NCBI GenBank assembly: GCA_050249455.1
Contig: JBFWQM010000082.1
Location: forward strand, 1-19,434
From: JBFWQM01 sp050249455
GTDB lineage: Bacteria; Pseudomonadota; Alphaproteobacteria; MPNO01; VGEU01
Reading direction: 5' to 3'
Length of the DNA stretch: 19,434 nucleotides
Shown here: positions 1 to 8,209 of the stretch, one piece after another
Position numbering within the stretch: position 1 is the first letter of the stretch
Layout of the letters: each line of letters opens with the position of its first letter
The notes under the pieces: model-generated
Told to the model about the DNA's origin: nothing
The model's database searches: none
Seen by the model: the letters and a program-made list of their open reading frames with translations, nothing else
Translations under genes and position numbers: made by a program

Positions 1-959
1 CGGTGCTGGAGCAGTTCCTCGGCCAGTTCTATGCCGACAAGGTGCCGCCGGAGCGCGTGCTGATCAGCCATCCGCTGCGCGGCCAGGAGCTGCTGGCGCA
101 GGCGCTGGCCGTGCGCGCCGAGCGCGCGGTCGAGCTCGCCGTGCCGGTGCGCGGCGCGCGGCGCAAGGTGGTCGACAGCGCGCTGCTCAACGCGCGCGAG
201 GCGCTGGGCCGGCGGCTGTCGGAATCGAGCGCGCAGCGCCGGCTGCTGGAAGGCGTCGCCGACGTGTTCGGGCTCGACGGGACGCCGCGGCGCATCGAGG
301 TCTACGACAACAGCCACATTGCCGGCACCAACGCGATCGGCGCGATGATCGTGGCCGGGCCGGACGGCTACATGAAGAGCGCCTACCGAAAGTTCAACAT
401 CCGCGACTCCGAGCTGACGCCGGGCGACGACTACGCGATGATGAAGGAGGTGCTGACCCGCCGTTTCGCGCGCGCCCTGCGCGAGGATCCCGACCGCACC
501 GGCGGCCACTGGCCCGACCTGGTGATGATCGACGGCGGCGCCGGGCAGCTCGCGGTGGCGCAGTCGGTGCTGGCGGAACTCGGCATCGAGGACCTGACCG
601 TCGCCGGCGTCGCCAAGGGCCCCGAGCGCGACGCCGGGCGCGAGCATTTCTACGTCCCCGGCCGCACGCCGTTCATGCTGGAACCCAACGACCCGGTGCT
701 CTACTTCCTGCAGCGGCTGCGCGACGAGGCGCACCGCTTCGCCATCGGCGTCCACCGCACCCGGCGCTCGATCGCCCTCGGGGCATCGCCGCTGGACGAG
801 ATCGCCGGCATCGGCGCGCGGCGCAAGAAGGCGCTGCTGCACCACTTCGGCAGCGCCCACGGCGTGTCCAAGGCGGGGCTGGCCGACCTGGAGGCGGTGG
901 AGGGCATCTCCCGGACCGTCGCCAAGCGCATCTACGATCATTTCCACGCGGACGGGTGA
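1..959 (+). CDS. uvrC: UvrABC excinuclease subunit C, C-terminal part (5' end outside window)
   Basis: UvrC makes the dual incisions in nucleotide excision repair, acting on the UvrB-DNA complex in the cytoplasm. The frame is open from the window edge, so the GIY-YIG nuclease and probably the UVR domain lie upstream; about 318 residues are visible. The RNase H-like 5' nuclease domain begins near VYDNSHIAG (visible residues about 100-108) and contains the acidic stretch VMIDGGAGQL. A C-terminal tandem helix-hairpin-helix domain follows (LDEIAGIGARRKKALL, then LEAVEGISRTVAKRIYDHF). The TGA is at 957-959. pgsA follows after 88 bases on the same strand, an order common in alphaproteobacteria. I see no clear terminator or promoter in that gap. 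Identification is secure; only the true start is unknown. Confidence 0.96.
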   Translation, partial: VLEQFLGQFYADKVPPERVLISHPLRGQELLAQALAVRAERAVELAVPVRGARRKVVDSALLNAREALGRRLSESSAQRRLLEGVADVFGLDGTPRRIEVYDNSHIAGTNAIGAMIVAGPDGYMKSAYRKFNIRDSELTPGDDYAMMKEVLTRRFARALREDPDRTGGHWPDLVMIDGGAGQLAVAQSVLAELGIEDLTVAGVAKGPERDAGREHFYVPGRTPFMLEPNDPVLYFLQRLRDEAHRFAIGVHRTRRSIALGASPLDEIAGIGARRKKALLHHFGSAHGVSKAGLADLEAVEGISRTVAKRIYDHFHADG

Positions 960-1047
960 TGGAACATGGCCGGAAGCGTCCGTCGCGAGATGGCGGAAAT
1001 CACCTGATGCTCTGGTGTAGTATGGTGACTGGCGGACAGAGCGTGCG

Positions 1048-1677
1048 ATGATCACCAGCCTGCCCAACCTGCTGACCTTGGCCCGCGTCGCCGCCGTCCC
1101 GGCGATCGTGGCGCTGCTCTACTGGCCCGACGCGACCGGCAGCTGGCTCGCCTGCGGCCTGTTCGCAGCCGCGGCGATCACCGACTTCTTCGACGGCTAC
1201 CTGGCGCGCGCGATGGCACAGCAGTCGGCGTTCGGCCGCTTCCTGGACCCGATCGCCGACAAGCTGCTGGTGGCGGCGGTGCTGCTGATGCTGGCCGGCA
1301 CCGGGCGGATCGACGGCTTGGCGCTGATTGCGGCGGCGGTGATCCTGTGCCGCGAGATCCTGGTTTCGGGCCTGCGCGAGTTCCTGGCAGGGCTCAGCGT
1401 CACGGTGCCGGTCAGCGAGCTGGCGAAGTGGAAGACCACCATCCAGATGGTCGCCATCGGCATCCTGATCGTCGGCGACGCCGGCCCTGCGGACATCCCG
1501 GTGCGCACGATCGGTGAGGCCGGCCTGTGGGTCGCGGCGATCCTGACCATCGTCACCGGCTACGACTACCTGCGCGCGGGCCTGGGCCACATGGGCATCG
1601 GCGCCCGGCCCGAGCCCAGCTACGACGACGGCGAAGGCGACGAGCCCGCCGAGCGCCGGCTGCCGTCGCGGCGGTGA
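1048..1677 (+). CDS. pgsA: CDP-diacylglycerol--glycerol-3-phosphate 3-phosphatidyltransferase
   Basis: PgsA transfers phosphatidyl from CDP-diacylglycerol to glycerol 3-phosphate, the committed step to phosphatidylglycerol in the inner membrane. The 209-residue protein carries the CDP-alcohol phosphotransferase signature: D46, D49-G50, A53-R54, G63, D67 and D71, within DFFDGYLARA and GRFLDPIADK. Several hydrophobic helices follow, and the C-terminal tail is charged and probably cytoplasmic (YDDGEGDEPAERR). The start ATG gives MITSLPNLLTLARV, the usual N-terminus of this family. The Shine-Dalgarno is weak. mobB begins 13 bases after the stop, so pgsA may be co-transcribed with the molybdenum-cofactor genes although the functions are unrelated. 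Other CDP-alcohol transferases (PssA, Cls-like) are less likely given length and N-terminus. Confidence 0.95.
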   Translation: MITSLPNLLTLARVAAVPAIVALLYWPDATGSWLACGLFAAAAITDFFDGYLARAMAQQSAFGRFLDPIADKLLVAAVLLMLAGTGRIDGLALIAAAVILCREILVSGLREFLAGLSVTVPVSELAKWKTTIQMVAIGILIVGDAGPADIPVRTIGEAGLWVAAILTIVTGYDYLRAGLGHMGIGARPEPSYDDGEGDEPAERRLPSRR

Positions 1678-1690
1678 GCGGACGCGGCCC

Positions 1691-2257
1691 ATGGAACGTA
1701 CCCCGCAGGTCATCGGAATCGCCGGCTGGAGCGGCGCCGGCAAGACGACGCTGATCGCCCGGCTGATCCCCGCCTTGGTGCGCCGCGGCGTCAGCGTGTC
1801 CACCGTCAAGCACGCGCACCACAGCTTCGACGTCGACAAGCCGGGCAAGGATTCGCACACCCACCGCATGGCGGGCGCGACCGAGGTGATGGTGTCGTCC
1901 GCCAACCGCTGGGCGCTGATGCACGAGCACCGCGGAGCGCCGGAGCCGACACTGGACGCGCTACTCGCGCGCCTGTCGCCGGTCGACCTGGTGATCGTGG
2001 AAGGCTTCAAGTTCGGCGGTCACGCCAAGCTGGAGATCTACCGCGCCGCCGTCGGCAAGCCGCTGCTGTGCGCCGACGACCCGCAAGTCGTCGCGGTGGT
2101 GTCCGACGCGCCGGTCCCCGGCATCGCCCTGCCCCAGATCGACATCGACGACGTCGAGGCGGTCGCCGCCTTCATCGTGGCCCGGTGCGGCCTGGTCGAC
2201 CCTTTCCGCCCGGAACAGGGGGAGAGGGAGACCGCGTCGACGATGGACGAGGACTGA
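1691..2257 (+). CDS. mobB: Molybdopterin-guanine dinucleotide biosynthesis adaptor protein B
   Basis: MobB is a P-loop GTP-binding partner of MobA in attaching GMP to molybdopterin to make the bis-MGD cofactor. The 188-residue protein has a Walker A loop at residues 12-19 (GWSGAGKT) near the N-terminus. The conserved VKHAHHSFDVDKPGKDS region follows, then VDLVIVEGFKFGGHAKLEI, typical of the family. Length is slightly above usual. The last 15-20 residues (from about VDPFRPEQGERE) are encoded by a GC-rich inverted repeat at 2200-2228 and may not be original protein. The stop is one base before the moeA GTG, implying translational coupling. MobA is not in the window. Confidence 0.93.
   Translation: MERTPQVIGIAGWSGAGKTTLIARLIPALVRRGVSVSTVKHAHHSFDVDKPGKDSHTHRMAGATEVMVSSANRWALMHEHRGAPEPTLDALLARLSPVDLVIVEGFKFGGHAKLEIYRAAVGKPLLCADDPQVVAVVSDAPVPGIALPQIDIDDVEAVAAFIVARCGLVDPFRPEQGERETASTMDED
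2200..2228. repeat. GC-rich inverted repeat inside the 3' end of mobB
   Basis: Arms CCCTTTCC (2200-2207) and GGAGAGGG (2221-2228) pair over 8 positions with one G-T wobble around a 13-base loop. The ccctctcc/ggagaggg composition resembles the hairpins at 3806-3881, 10212-10247 and 14462-14491, all of which lie between genes. Here it is read through as the MobB C-terminus. Membership in one family is inferred from similar sequence, not computed. Confidence 0.45.
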
Positions 2258-2258
2258 C

Positions 2259-3512
2259 GTGGCGCAGCTGTCCGACGACTGCTTCGCCTTCGGCGGCCGG
2301 CTGGCGACCGCGGCGGAGGCGCTGGCGGAGCTCGATCGCCGTCTCGATGTCGTCGTCGAGACCGAGACCGTCGCGCTGCGCGACGCGCACGGGCGCATCC
2401 TCGCCGAGGACGTCGTCGCCGGCCGTGCGGTGCCGCCGCACGACAACGCCGCCGTCGACGGCTTCGCGGTCAACTTCGCCGACCTGCAGGCCGACCGCGA
2501 CACGCGGCTGCGCATCGTCGGCCGCGCCGCCGCCGGCCATCCGTTCGCCGGCGCGGTCGCGGCGGGGGAAGCGGTGCGCGTGCTGACCGGCGCGCCGATG
2601 CCGGCCGGCCCCGACACCGTCATGATGCAGGAAGACTGCCGCACCGAGGGCGACGCGGTCTTCGTGCCGCCCGGCATCAAGCGCGGCGCGAACCGGCGCA
2701 AGGCGGGCGAGGACGTGGCCGCCGGCGCCACGATCCTGGCGCGCGGCCGCCGACTGCGGCCGCAGGACGTCGGGCTCGCCGCGTCGGTCGGGTGCCGGAC
2801 GCTGAAGGTCCGCCGGCCGCTGCGGGTGGCCCTGTTCTCCACCGGCGACGAGGTGCGCGACGTCGGCGCGGCGCTGGCGCCGGGCTGCGTCTACGACGCC
2901 AACCGCTACGTGCTGGCCGGCCTCCTCGCGCGGCTCGGCTGTCGGGTCGGCGACCTCGGCATCCTGCCCGACCGGCGGGAAGCGGTGCACGCCGCGCTGG
3001 CTGACGCCGCGGCCGGCCACGACCTGATCGTCACCTCGGGCGGCGTCTCCACCGGCGACGAGGACCACGTCCGCGACGCGGTGGCGGCCCAGGGCAGCCT
3101 GCATTTCTGGCGGCTGGCCGTGCGGCCGGGACGGCCGATCGCTTTCGGCCAGGTCGGCCGGGTGCCGTTCGTCGGCCTGCCCGGCAACCCGGTGGCGATG
3201 ATGGTGACGTTCCTGCGCTTCGCACGCCCGGCGATCCTCAAGCTGTCGGGCGCCGCGGCGGAGCCGCCGCCGTTCTTCCGCGTGCGCGCCGCCTTCGACT
3301 ACAGGAAGAAGGAAGGCCGGCGCGAATGGATCCGCGTCCGCCTGACCCCCGGCGCCGACGGCATCCACGACGCGCGGAAATTCGTGCGCGACGGCGCCGG
3401 CATCCTTACATCCATGGTGGAGTCCGACGGGCTGGTCGAGCTGCCCGAGGATTTGACTCGGGTGGAGGCCGGCACCATCGTCGACTTCCTGCCGTTCAAC
3501 GAGGTCATCTGA
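2259..3512 (+). CDS. moeA: Molybdopterin molybdenumtransferase
   Basis: MoeA inserts molybdate into adenylylated molybdopterin, the metal-insertion step of Moco synthesis. The 417-residue length is normal. Family motifs appear in order: PPHDNAAVDGFAV (59-71), TGAPMPAGPDTVMMQED (110-126), FSTGDEV (193-199), TSGGVSTGDEDH (259-270), RPGRPIAFG (289-297) and VGLPGNPVAMM (305-315). The C-terminal beta-barrel domain (domain IV) follows and ends LPFNEVI. The start is GTG at 2259, one base after the mobB stop. The stop TGA shares its last base with the moaD ATG (TGATG at 3510-3514), a sign of tight translational coupling. The gene lies within the mobB-moeA-moaD-moaE set. Confidence 0.96.
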   Translation: MAQLSDDCFAFGGRLATAAEALAELDRRLDVVVETETVALRDAHGRILAEDVVAGRAVPPHDNAAVDGFAVNFADLQADRDTRLRIVGRAAAGHPFAGAVAAGEAVRVLTGAPMPAGPDTVMMQEDCRTEGDAVFVPPGIKRGANRRKAGEDVAAGATILARGRRLRPQDVGLAASVGCRTLKVRRPLRVALFSTGDEVRDVGAALAPGCVYDANRYVLAGLLARLGCRVGDLGILPDRREAVHAALADAAAGHDLIVTSGGVSTGDEDHVRDAVAAQGSLHFWRLAVRPGRPIAFGQVGRVPFVGLPGNPVAMMVTFLRFARPAILKLSGAAAEPPPFFRVRAAFDYRKKEGRREWIRVRLTPGADGIHDARKFVRDGAGILTSMVESDGLVELPEDLTRVEAGTIVDFLPFNEVI

Positions 3513-3763
3513 TGCAGGTGCTGTATTTCGGCTGGGTGAAGTCGAAGATCGGCCAGCCGGGCGAGGACGTCGAGCTGCCGGCCGGCGTGCGCGACGTTGC
3601 CGGGCTGATCGAGTGGCTGAAGGCGCGCGGCGGCGGCTATGCCGAGGCGTTCGCCAACGTCTCCGTCGTGCGCGCCGCGGTCAACCAGGAGCTGACCCCG
3701 CTCGACACCCCGATCCGCCCCGGCGACGAGGTCGCCCTGTTCCCGCCGATGACCGGCGGCTGA
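3512..3763 (+). CDS. moaD: Molybdopterin synthase sulfur carrier subunit (small subunit)
   Basis: MoaD is the ubiquitin-like small subunit of molybdopterin synthase. Its C-terminal Gly-Gly is thiocarboxylated and donates sulfur to precursor Z. The ATG at 3512 overlaps the moeA TGA and is preceded by GAGG at 3501-3504. The 83-residue product (MQVLYFGWVKSKIGQ...) ends PPMTGG, the required double glycine, and PGDEVALFPP is the usual pre-terminal motif. The frame is open upstream, but that part overlaps moeA and lacks family similarity. Its partner moaE is 154 bases downstream, beyond two hairpins. Confidence 0.95.
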   Translation: MQVLYFGWVKSKIGQPGEDVELPAGVRDVAGLIEWLKARGGGYAEAFANVSVVRAAVNQELTPLDTPIRPGDEVALFPPMTGG

Positions 3764-3805
3764 GCGGGTAACAAGCGATGGGACCGCGGCGTCACCCCCA
3801 CCCAA

Positions 3806-3828
3806 CCCTCCCCCGTCGAGGGGGAGGG
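3806..3828. repeat. GC-rich hairpin 1 in the moaD-moaE gap
   Basis: Perfect 9-bp arms CCCTCCCCC (3806-3814) and GGGGGAGGG (3820-3828) enclose the loop GTCGA. It is preceded by GTCACCCCC at 3791-3799, and a GTCACCCC also stands in front of the hairpin at 14462. No T tract follows, so it is not a classical terminator. It is probably a dispersed intergenic palindrome. Confidence 0.7.
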
Positions 3829-3836
3829 CTCTCTTA

Positions 3837-3881
3837 CCCCCTCCCCTATCGGACCGCGAAGCGGTCCGATAGGGGAGGGGG
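3837..3881. repeat. Perfect 21-bp inverted repeat (hairpin 2) in the moaD-moaE gap
   Basis: The left arm 3837-3857 begins CCCCCTCCCCTATCGG. It is the exact reverse complement of the right arm 3861-3881, around a 3-base GAA loop. All 21 positions pair. The outer part (CCCCCTCCCC) matches the composition of the other intergenic hairpins here, while the inner part (TATCGGACCGC) is unique in the window. It could slow transcription, act as an RNA processing or stability element, or be a mobile palindrome; the sequence does not decide. Confidence 0.8.
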
Positions 3882-3917
3882 CGCCCCCGCTCCTCCGCTG
3901 TGGATTGGAGCATCCCG

Positions 3918-4373
3918 ATGATCCGCGTCCAGACCGAGGACTTCGACATCGGCGCCGAGCTGAACCGGCTGACCGCGGGCAACACCAACGTGGGCGCGCT
4001 CGCCTCCTTCGTCGGCCTGGTGCGCGACCTGTCGGACGGCGCAGAGATCAGCGCGATGACGCTGGAGCATTATCCCGGCATGACCGAGAAGCAGCTCGCG
4101 AAGATCGAGGCGGAGGCGCGCGGCCGCTGGCCGCTCGACGACGTGCTGATCGTCCATCGCTACGGCCGGCTGGAGCCGGGCGACCGCATCGTGCTCGTGG
4201 CGACGACGTCCGCCCACCGCACCGCGGCGCTGGAGGCGTGCCAGTTCCTGATCGACTGGCTGAAGACCAAGGCGCCGTTTTGGAAGCTGGAGGACACCGG
4301 CGCCGACGCGCGTTGGGTCGATGCCCGCGAGTCCGACGACGACGCCGCCGAGCGCTGGGCGAAGGCCAGGTAG
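3918..4373 (+). CDS. moaE: Molybdopterin synthase catalytic subunit (large subunit)
   Basis: MoaE dimerises and, with two MoaD, converts cyclic pyranopterin monophosphate to molybdopterin. The ATG at 3918 gives 151 residues, the usual length, and is preceded by GGAG at 3907-3910 with 7-base spacing. A GTG at 3900 would only add six residues. Motifs: FVGLVRD (31-37), LEHYPGM (49-55), IVHRYGRLEPGD (78-89), ATTSAHR (95-101) and WLKTKAPFWK (114-123) with the conserved active-site lysines (K116/K118 and K123). It converges on the minus-strand peptidase gene with 6 bases between stops. Confidence 0.95.
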   Translation: MIRVQTEDFDIGAELNRLTAGNTNVGALASFVGLVRDLSDGAEISAMTLEHYPGMTEKQLAKIEAEARGRWPLDDVLIVHRYGRLEPGDRIVLVATTSAHRTAALEACQFLIDWLKTKAPFWKLEDTGADARWVDARESDDDAAERWAKAR

Positions 4374-4379
4374 CCCGCG

Positions 4380-5141
4380 TCACGCCAGCCCGAGCGCCGC
4401 GCGGGTGCGCGGGCCGACCACGCCGTCGACGTCGAGGCCGTGCGCCGCCTGGAACGCCATCACCGCCGCGTGGGTGCCGCGCCCGAACTCGCCGTCGACC
4501 GCGAGTTCCGCCCCGGCGGCATTGAGCTTCCACTGGACCACCACCACCTCCGCCCCGCGGTCGCCCAGCGTAAGCAGGTCGGGGACTGTCCGCGACGGCG
4601 CGCCGAAGCGGCCTTCCGCGTGCCAGTGCCGGATCAAGGCCTCGCCGCATTCGAAGTGCATGCCGTCCTCGGTCGGGAAGCCGGCGCCCCAGTACCAGCC
4701 GTGGCGGTTGAAGTGCGGCGCGAGACGGGCGAGCCCGTCCAGCACCCGGTCGTCGCCGCGCCGGTCCAGCACCCCGTCGATGGTGACGTCGATCGCGGTG
4801 CCCCACGAATGGTTGCTGATCGCGGTCGTGGAGCCGCGCACGTTGCGCACGCACAGCATGCCGGCGTGGCCGATGGCGCGGTACAGCGCCGGCTCGGCCT
4901 GCCGCACGTCGTCGAGCACGCGCGCCAGCGATTCCACGGCAGGCGCGAGCCCGCGCACCTTGAGGTGGCCGACCGGGCGCGCGACGACCAGCGCGGCGAG
5001 CGCCGGGCTGGCGATGTCGCGGCATTCCTGGTCGTACCACGCGCGCGGGTTGCCCAGCAGCGACAGCATCGTCGCCTGCCGCGCGCTGCTAAGTCCTGCA
5101 TTGATGCCCGGTGGGACCGGGACGAGATCGGTGAAGGCCAT
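4380..5141 (-). CDS. M15-type D-Ala-D-Ala carboxypeptidase/endolysin-like protein with C-terminal peptidoglycan-binding domain
   Basis: The 253-residue protein has two recognisable parts. Residues about 35-170 look like an M15/VanY-type zinc DD-peptidase: SNHSWGTAIDV (H111, D118) matches the SxHxxGxAxD metal motif, and TEDGMHFE supplies the acidic base and third zinc ligand (E158/D159, H162). Residues about 188-252 form a peptidoglycan-binding type 1 domain (LGDRGAEVVVVQWKLN ... VDGEFGRGTHAAVMAFQ ... DGVVGPRTRAAL). The ATG at 5141 is preceded on its strand by GGGAG about 8 bases away. No signal peptide or membrane segment is visible, which fits a phage-type endolysin released by a holin, or export by another route. 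No holin or phage gene is adjacent. Expected action is cleavage of peptidoglycan cross-links or stem peptides; substrate and biological role are inference. Confidence 0.82.
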   Translation of the reverse strand: MAFTDLVPVPPGINAGLSSARQATMLSLLGNPRAWYDQECRDIASPALAALVVARPVGHLKVRGLAPAVESLARVLDDVRQAEPALYRAIGHAGMLCVRNVRGSTTAISNHSWGTAIDVTIDGVLDRRGDDRVLDGLARLAPHFNRHGWYWGAGFPTEDGMHFECGEALIRHWHAEGRFGAPSRTVPDLLTLGDRGAEVVVVQWKLNAAGAELAVDGEFGRGTHAAVMAFQAAHGLDVDGVVGPRTRAALGLA

Positions 5142-5242
5142 GGTCGTTCTCCCGTCGGCCGCGTGCCGGCGGCCTTGCGCGCAACATCACCACCGTGACG
5201 GGCGGCGCGCTGTGGCGTTTCTAACAACGGACGATCGCGCGA

Positions 5243-5271
5243 TTGACACCGCGCCGACGGTCCTGTCTGAA
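5243..5271 (+). promoter_or_regulatory. Candidate sigma-70-type promoter for the ABC transporter operon
   Basis: A perfect -35 box TTGACA at 5243-5248 is followed after 17 bases by TCTGAA (5266-5271), a weak -10 with 3 of 6 consensus bases. It lies in the 187-base gap between the divergent peptidase and ABC ATPase genes, about 58 bases upstream of the GTG. An 8-bp inverted repeat (GGCGGCGC 5273-5280, GCGCCGCC 5299-5306) lies in the presumed leader. It is only a sequence match, and the -10 is poor. Confidence 0.35.
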
Positions 5272-5328
5272 TGGCGGCGCCGGGATCAACGGGCAAAAGC
5301 GCCGCCCCGGCGATCTGGGAGACGTCGG

Positions 5329-6447
<1,119 letters not shown>

Positions 6448-6452
6448 GCCGC

Positions 6453-8177
6453 ATGGCGACGATCGCCCGCCCGGCGCTACCCGCCCTGCCCGCCCGCCGC
6501 TGGACCCAGCAGGCGCTGGCGCGGCCGGTGCTGGTCGCCCTGGTCGTCGCGCTGGTTGCCGGGCCGCTGGTGGTGCTGATCCACACCAGCCTGCTGCCGC
6601 CGCGCAGCCTGCCCTTCACCGCGCTGTCGGCGACGGTGGAGAACTACGTGCGCATCTTCGCGCAGTCCGACACCTATTACCTGGTCCTCAACACGCTGTG
6701 GTACGCCGGCGGCACGGTGATGCTGGCCGTCGCCGTCGCCACCACCATCGCGTGGCTGACCGAGCGGACCGACCTGCCGCTGCGGCGCACGGTGCGCATC
6801 CTGATGTTCTCCTGGATGGCGGTGCCGCCGTTGGTCTTCGCGTTCGGCTGGATCCTGCTGCTCAACCCCGGCAACGGCGCGATCAACGCGCTGCTGAAGG
6901 GCCTGTTCGGCCTCGACCACAGCCCGCTCTCGATCTATTCGATGTGGGCGATGATCGCCATCACCGGCCTGTCGCTGGTGCCGACGACCTTCGTGATGAT
7001 CAGCGGCGTGCTGCACAACATGGATTCGCAGCTCGAGAACGCCGCGACCGTTTCCGGTGCGGGCCGGCTGACCGTGCTGCGCCGGGTGACACTGCCGCTG
7101 CTGAGCCCCGGCATCCTGTCGGTCGCGATCTACCTGTTCATGGTGATGGTGCAGGCGTTCGACGTCGCGCTGGCGATCGGCCTGACGGCGCGGGTGCCGG
7201 TGCTGTCCACCCGCATCTACGTCCTCAGCACCGCCGATTCCGGCCTGCCCGACTACGGCCTGTCGGCGGCGTTCGGCGTCGTGCTGATGATGTTCGCGCT
7301 GGGGCTGATGTGGTGCTACTTCCGCGTCGTGCGGGTGGGCGAGAAGTTCCGCGTCGTCACGGGCAAGGCGTTCCGGCCGCGCCGGCTGCCGCTGCGGCGC
7401 TGGCGGCCGCTCGCGATCGGATTCGTCGCCGTCTACTTCGCGGTGATGTTCCTGCCGCTGCTGCTGCTGCTGTGGACCAGCCTGCTGCCGTTCTACCAGA
7501 CGCCGTCGCTCGAGTCGCTGGCGGCGCTGTCGTTCGCCAAGTACGCCGACGTGCTGTCGCAGACGACGGTGCAGCGCGCCCTCGGCAACACGCTGATCCT
7601 GGTTTTCGTCAGCGCCACCGCGGTGATGGTGCTGTCTGGCCTGATCAGCTGGTATTCGGTGCGGACCAAGGGGCGCGCCGGAAAGCTGCTCGACGCGCTG
7701 GCGTTCACGCCGATCGCGGTGCCCAACATTGTGATCGCGATGGCGATCCTGATGCTCTATTTGCACACGCCATTGCACGGGACGGTGTGGCTGCTGGTGC
7801 TGGCCCACGTCACTATCTTCATCGCCTTCGGCACGCGCACGATGAACGCCGCGCTGCTGCAGATTCACCAAGAGTTGGAGAACGCGGCGACCGTCAGCGG
7901 CGCGCCGTGGGCGACCACCCTGCGCCGCATCATCCTGCCGATCCTGTGGCCGCAGTTCGTCAACGGCTGGCTGTGGGTGGTGGCGCACAGCGCGCGCGAC
8001 CTCACCGTGCCGCTGATGCTGATGACCACCGGCAACCTGGTGTTCTCGTCGCTCCTGTGGCTGATGTGGCAGTACCCCAACGCGCCGGGCGCGGCGGCGC
8101 TGTCGATGATGATGATGGCCGGGCTGATGGCGCTGGTGGTGCCGGCGCAGATCCTGACCGCCCGCGGCAGCGACTAG
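6453..8177 (+). CDS. ABC transporter permease, fused double-domain (FbpB-like)
   Basis: The inner-membrane permease has 574 residues and about twelve hydrophobic segments, made of two homologous halves in one chain. Each half carries its own EAA coupling loop, and both contain the identical ENAATVSGA: residues 195-203 (followed by GRLTVLRRVTLPLLSP) and 476-484 (followed by PWATTLRRIILPILWP). One polypeptide therefore supplies both transmembrane subunits, as in FbpB-type iron(III) importers and related 2-aminoethylphosphonate or organic-compound systems. The ATG at 6453 follows the ATPase stop by 5 bases. A helix near the N-terminus (about 26-46) and a linker rich in Arg (about 305-320) between the halves fit this topology. 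Confidence 0.93.
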   Translation: MATIARPALPALPARRWTQQALARPVLVALVVALVAGPLVVLIHTSLLPPRSLPFTALSATVENYVRIFAQSDTYYLVLNTLWYAGGTVMLAVAVATTIAWLTERTDLPLRRTVRILMFSWMAVPPLVFAFGWILLLNPGNGAINALLKGLFGLDHSPLSIYSMWAMIAITGLSLVPTTFVMISGVLHNMDSQLENAATVSGAGRLTVLRRVTLPLLSPGILSVAIYLFMVMVQAFDVALAIGLTARVPVLSTRIYVLSTADSGLPDYGLSAAFGVVLMMFALGLMWCYFRVVRVGEKFRVVTGKAFRPRRLPLRRWRPLAIGFVAVYFAVMFLPLLLLLWTSLLPFYQTPSLESLAALSFAKYADVLSQTTVQRALGNTLILVFVSATAVMVLSGLISWYSVRTKGRAGKLLDALAFTPIAVPNIVIAMAILMLYLHTPLHGTVWLLVLAHVTIFIAFGTRTMNAALLQIHQELENAATVSGAPWATTLRRIILPILWPQFVNGWLWVVAHSARDLTVPLMLMTTGNLVFSSLLWLMWQYPNAPGAAALSMMMMAGLMALVVPAQILTARGSD

Positions 8178-8209
8178 CGATGCGAACAAGACTCGAAAGG
8201 GAGGCAACC

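Noticed and set aside
960..1047. TAGTAT at 1018-1023 as a -10 box for pgsA
   Set aside because: The bases about 17 upstream (GGAAAT) do not resemble a -35 box, so no promoter is claimed.
1000..2010. Long antisense open frame (336 codons) over pgsA and mobB
   Set aside because: Low-complexity Arg/Ala/Asp/Gln-rich translation with no motif, a shadow of high-GC coding on the other strand. The same holds for the antisense frames at 2172-3368, 5221-6279, 6477-8207 and 8174-9355.
4048..5040. Minus-strand 330-codon frame overlapping moaE and the peptidase
   Set aside because: Arg-rich, in a frame shifted against the peptidase whose catalytic and PG-binding motifs are intact.
4380..5141. Prophage remnant around the endolysin-like gene
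   Set aside because: No integrase, holin, terminase, att-like direct repeat or tRNA was seen in the flanks, so only the single gene is reported.
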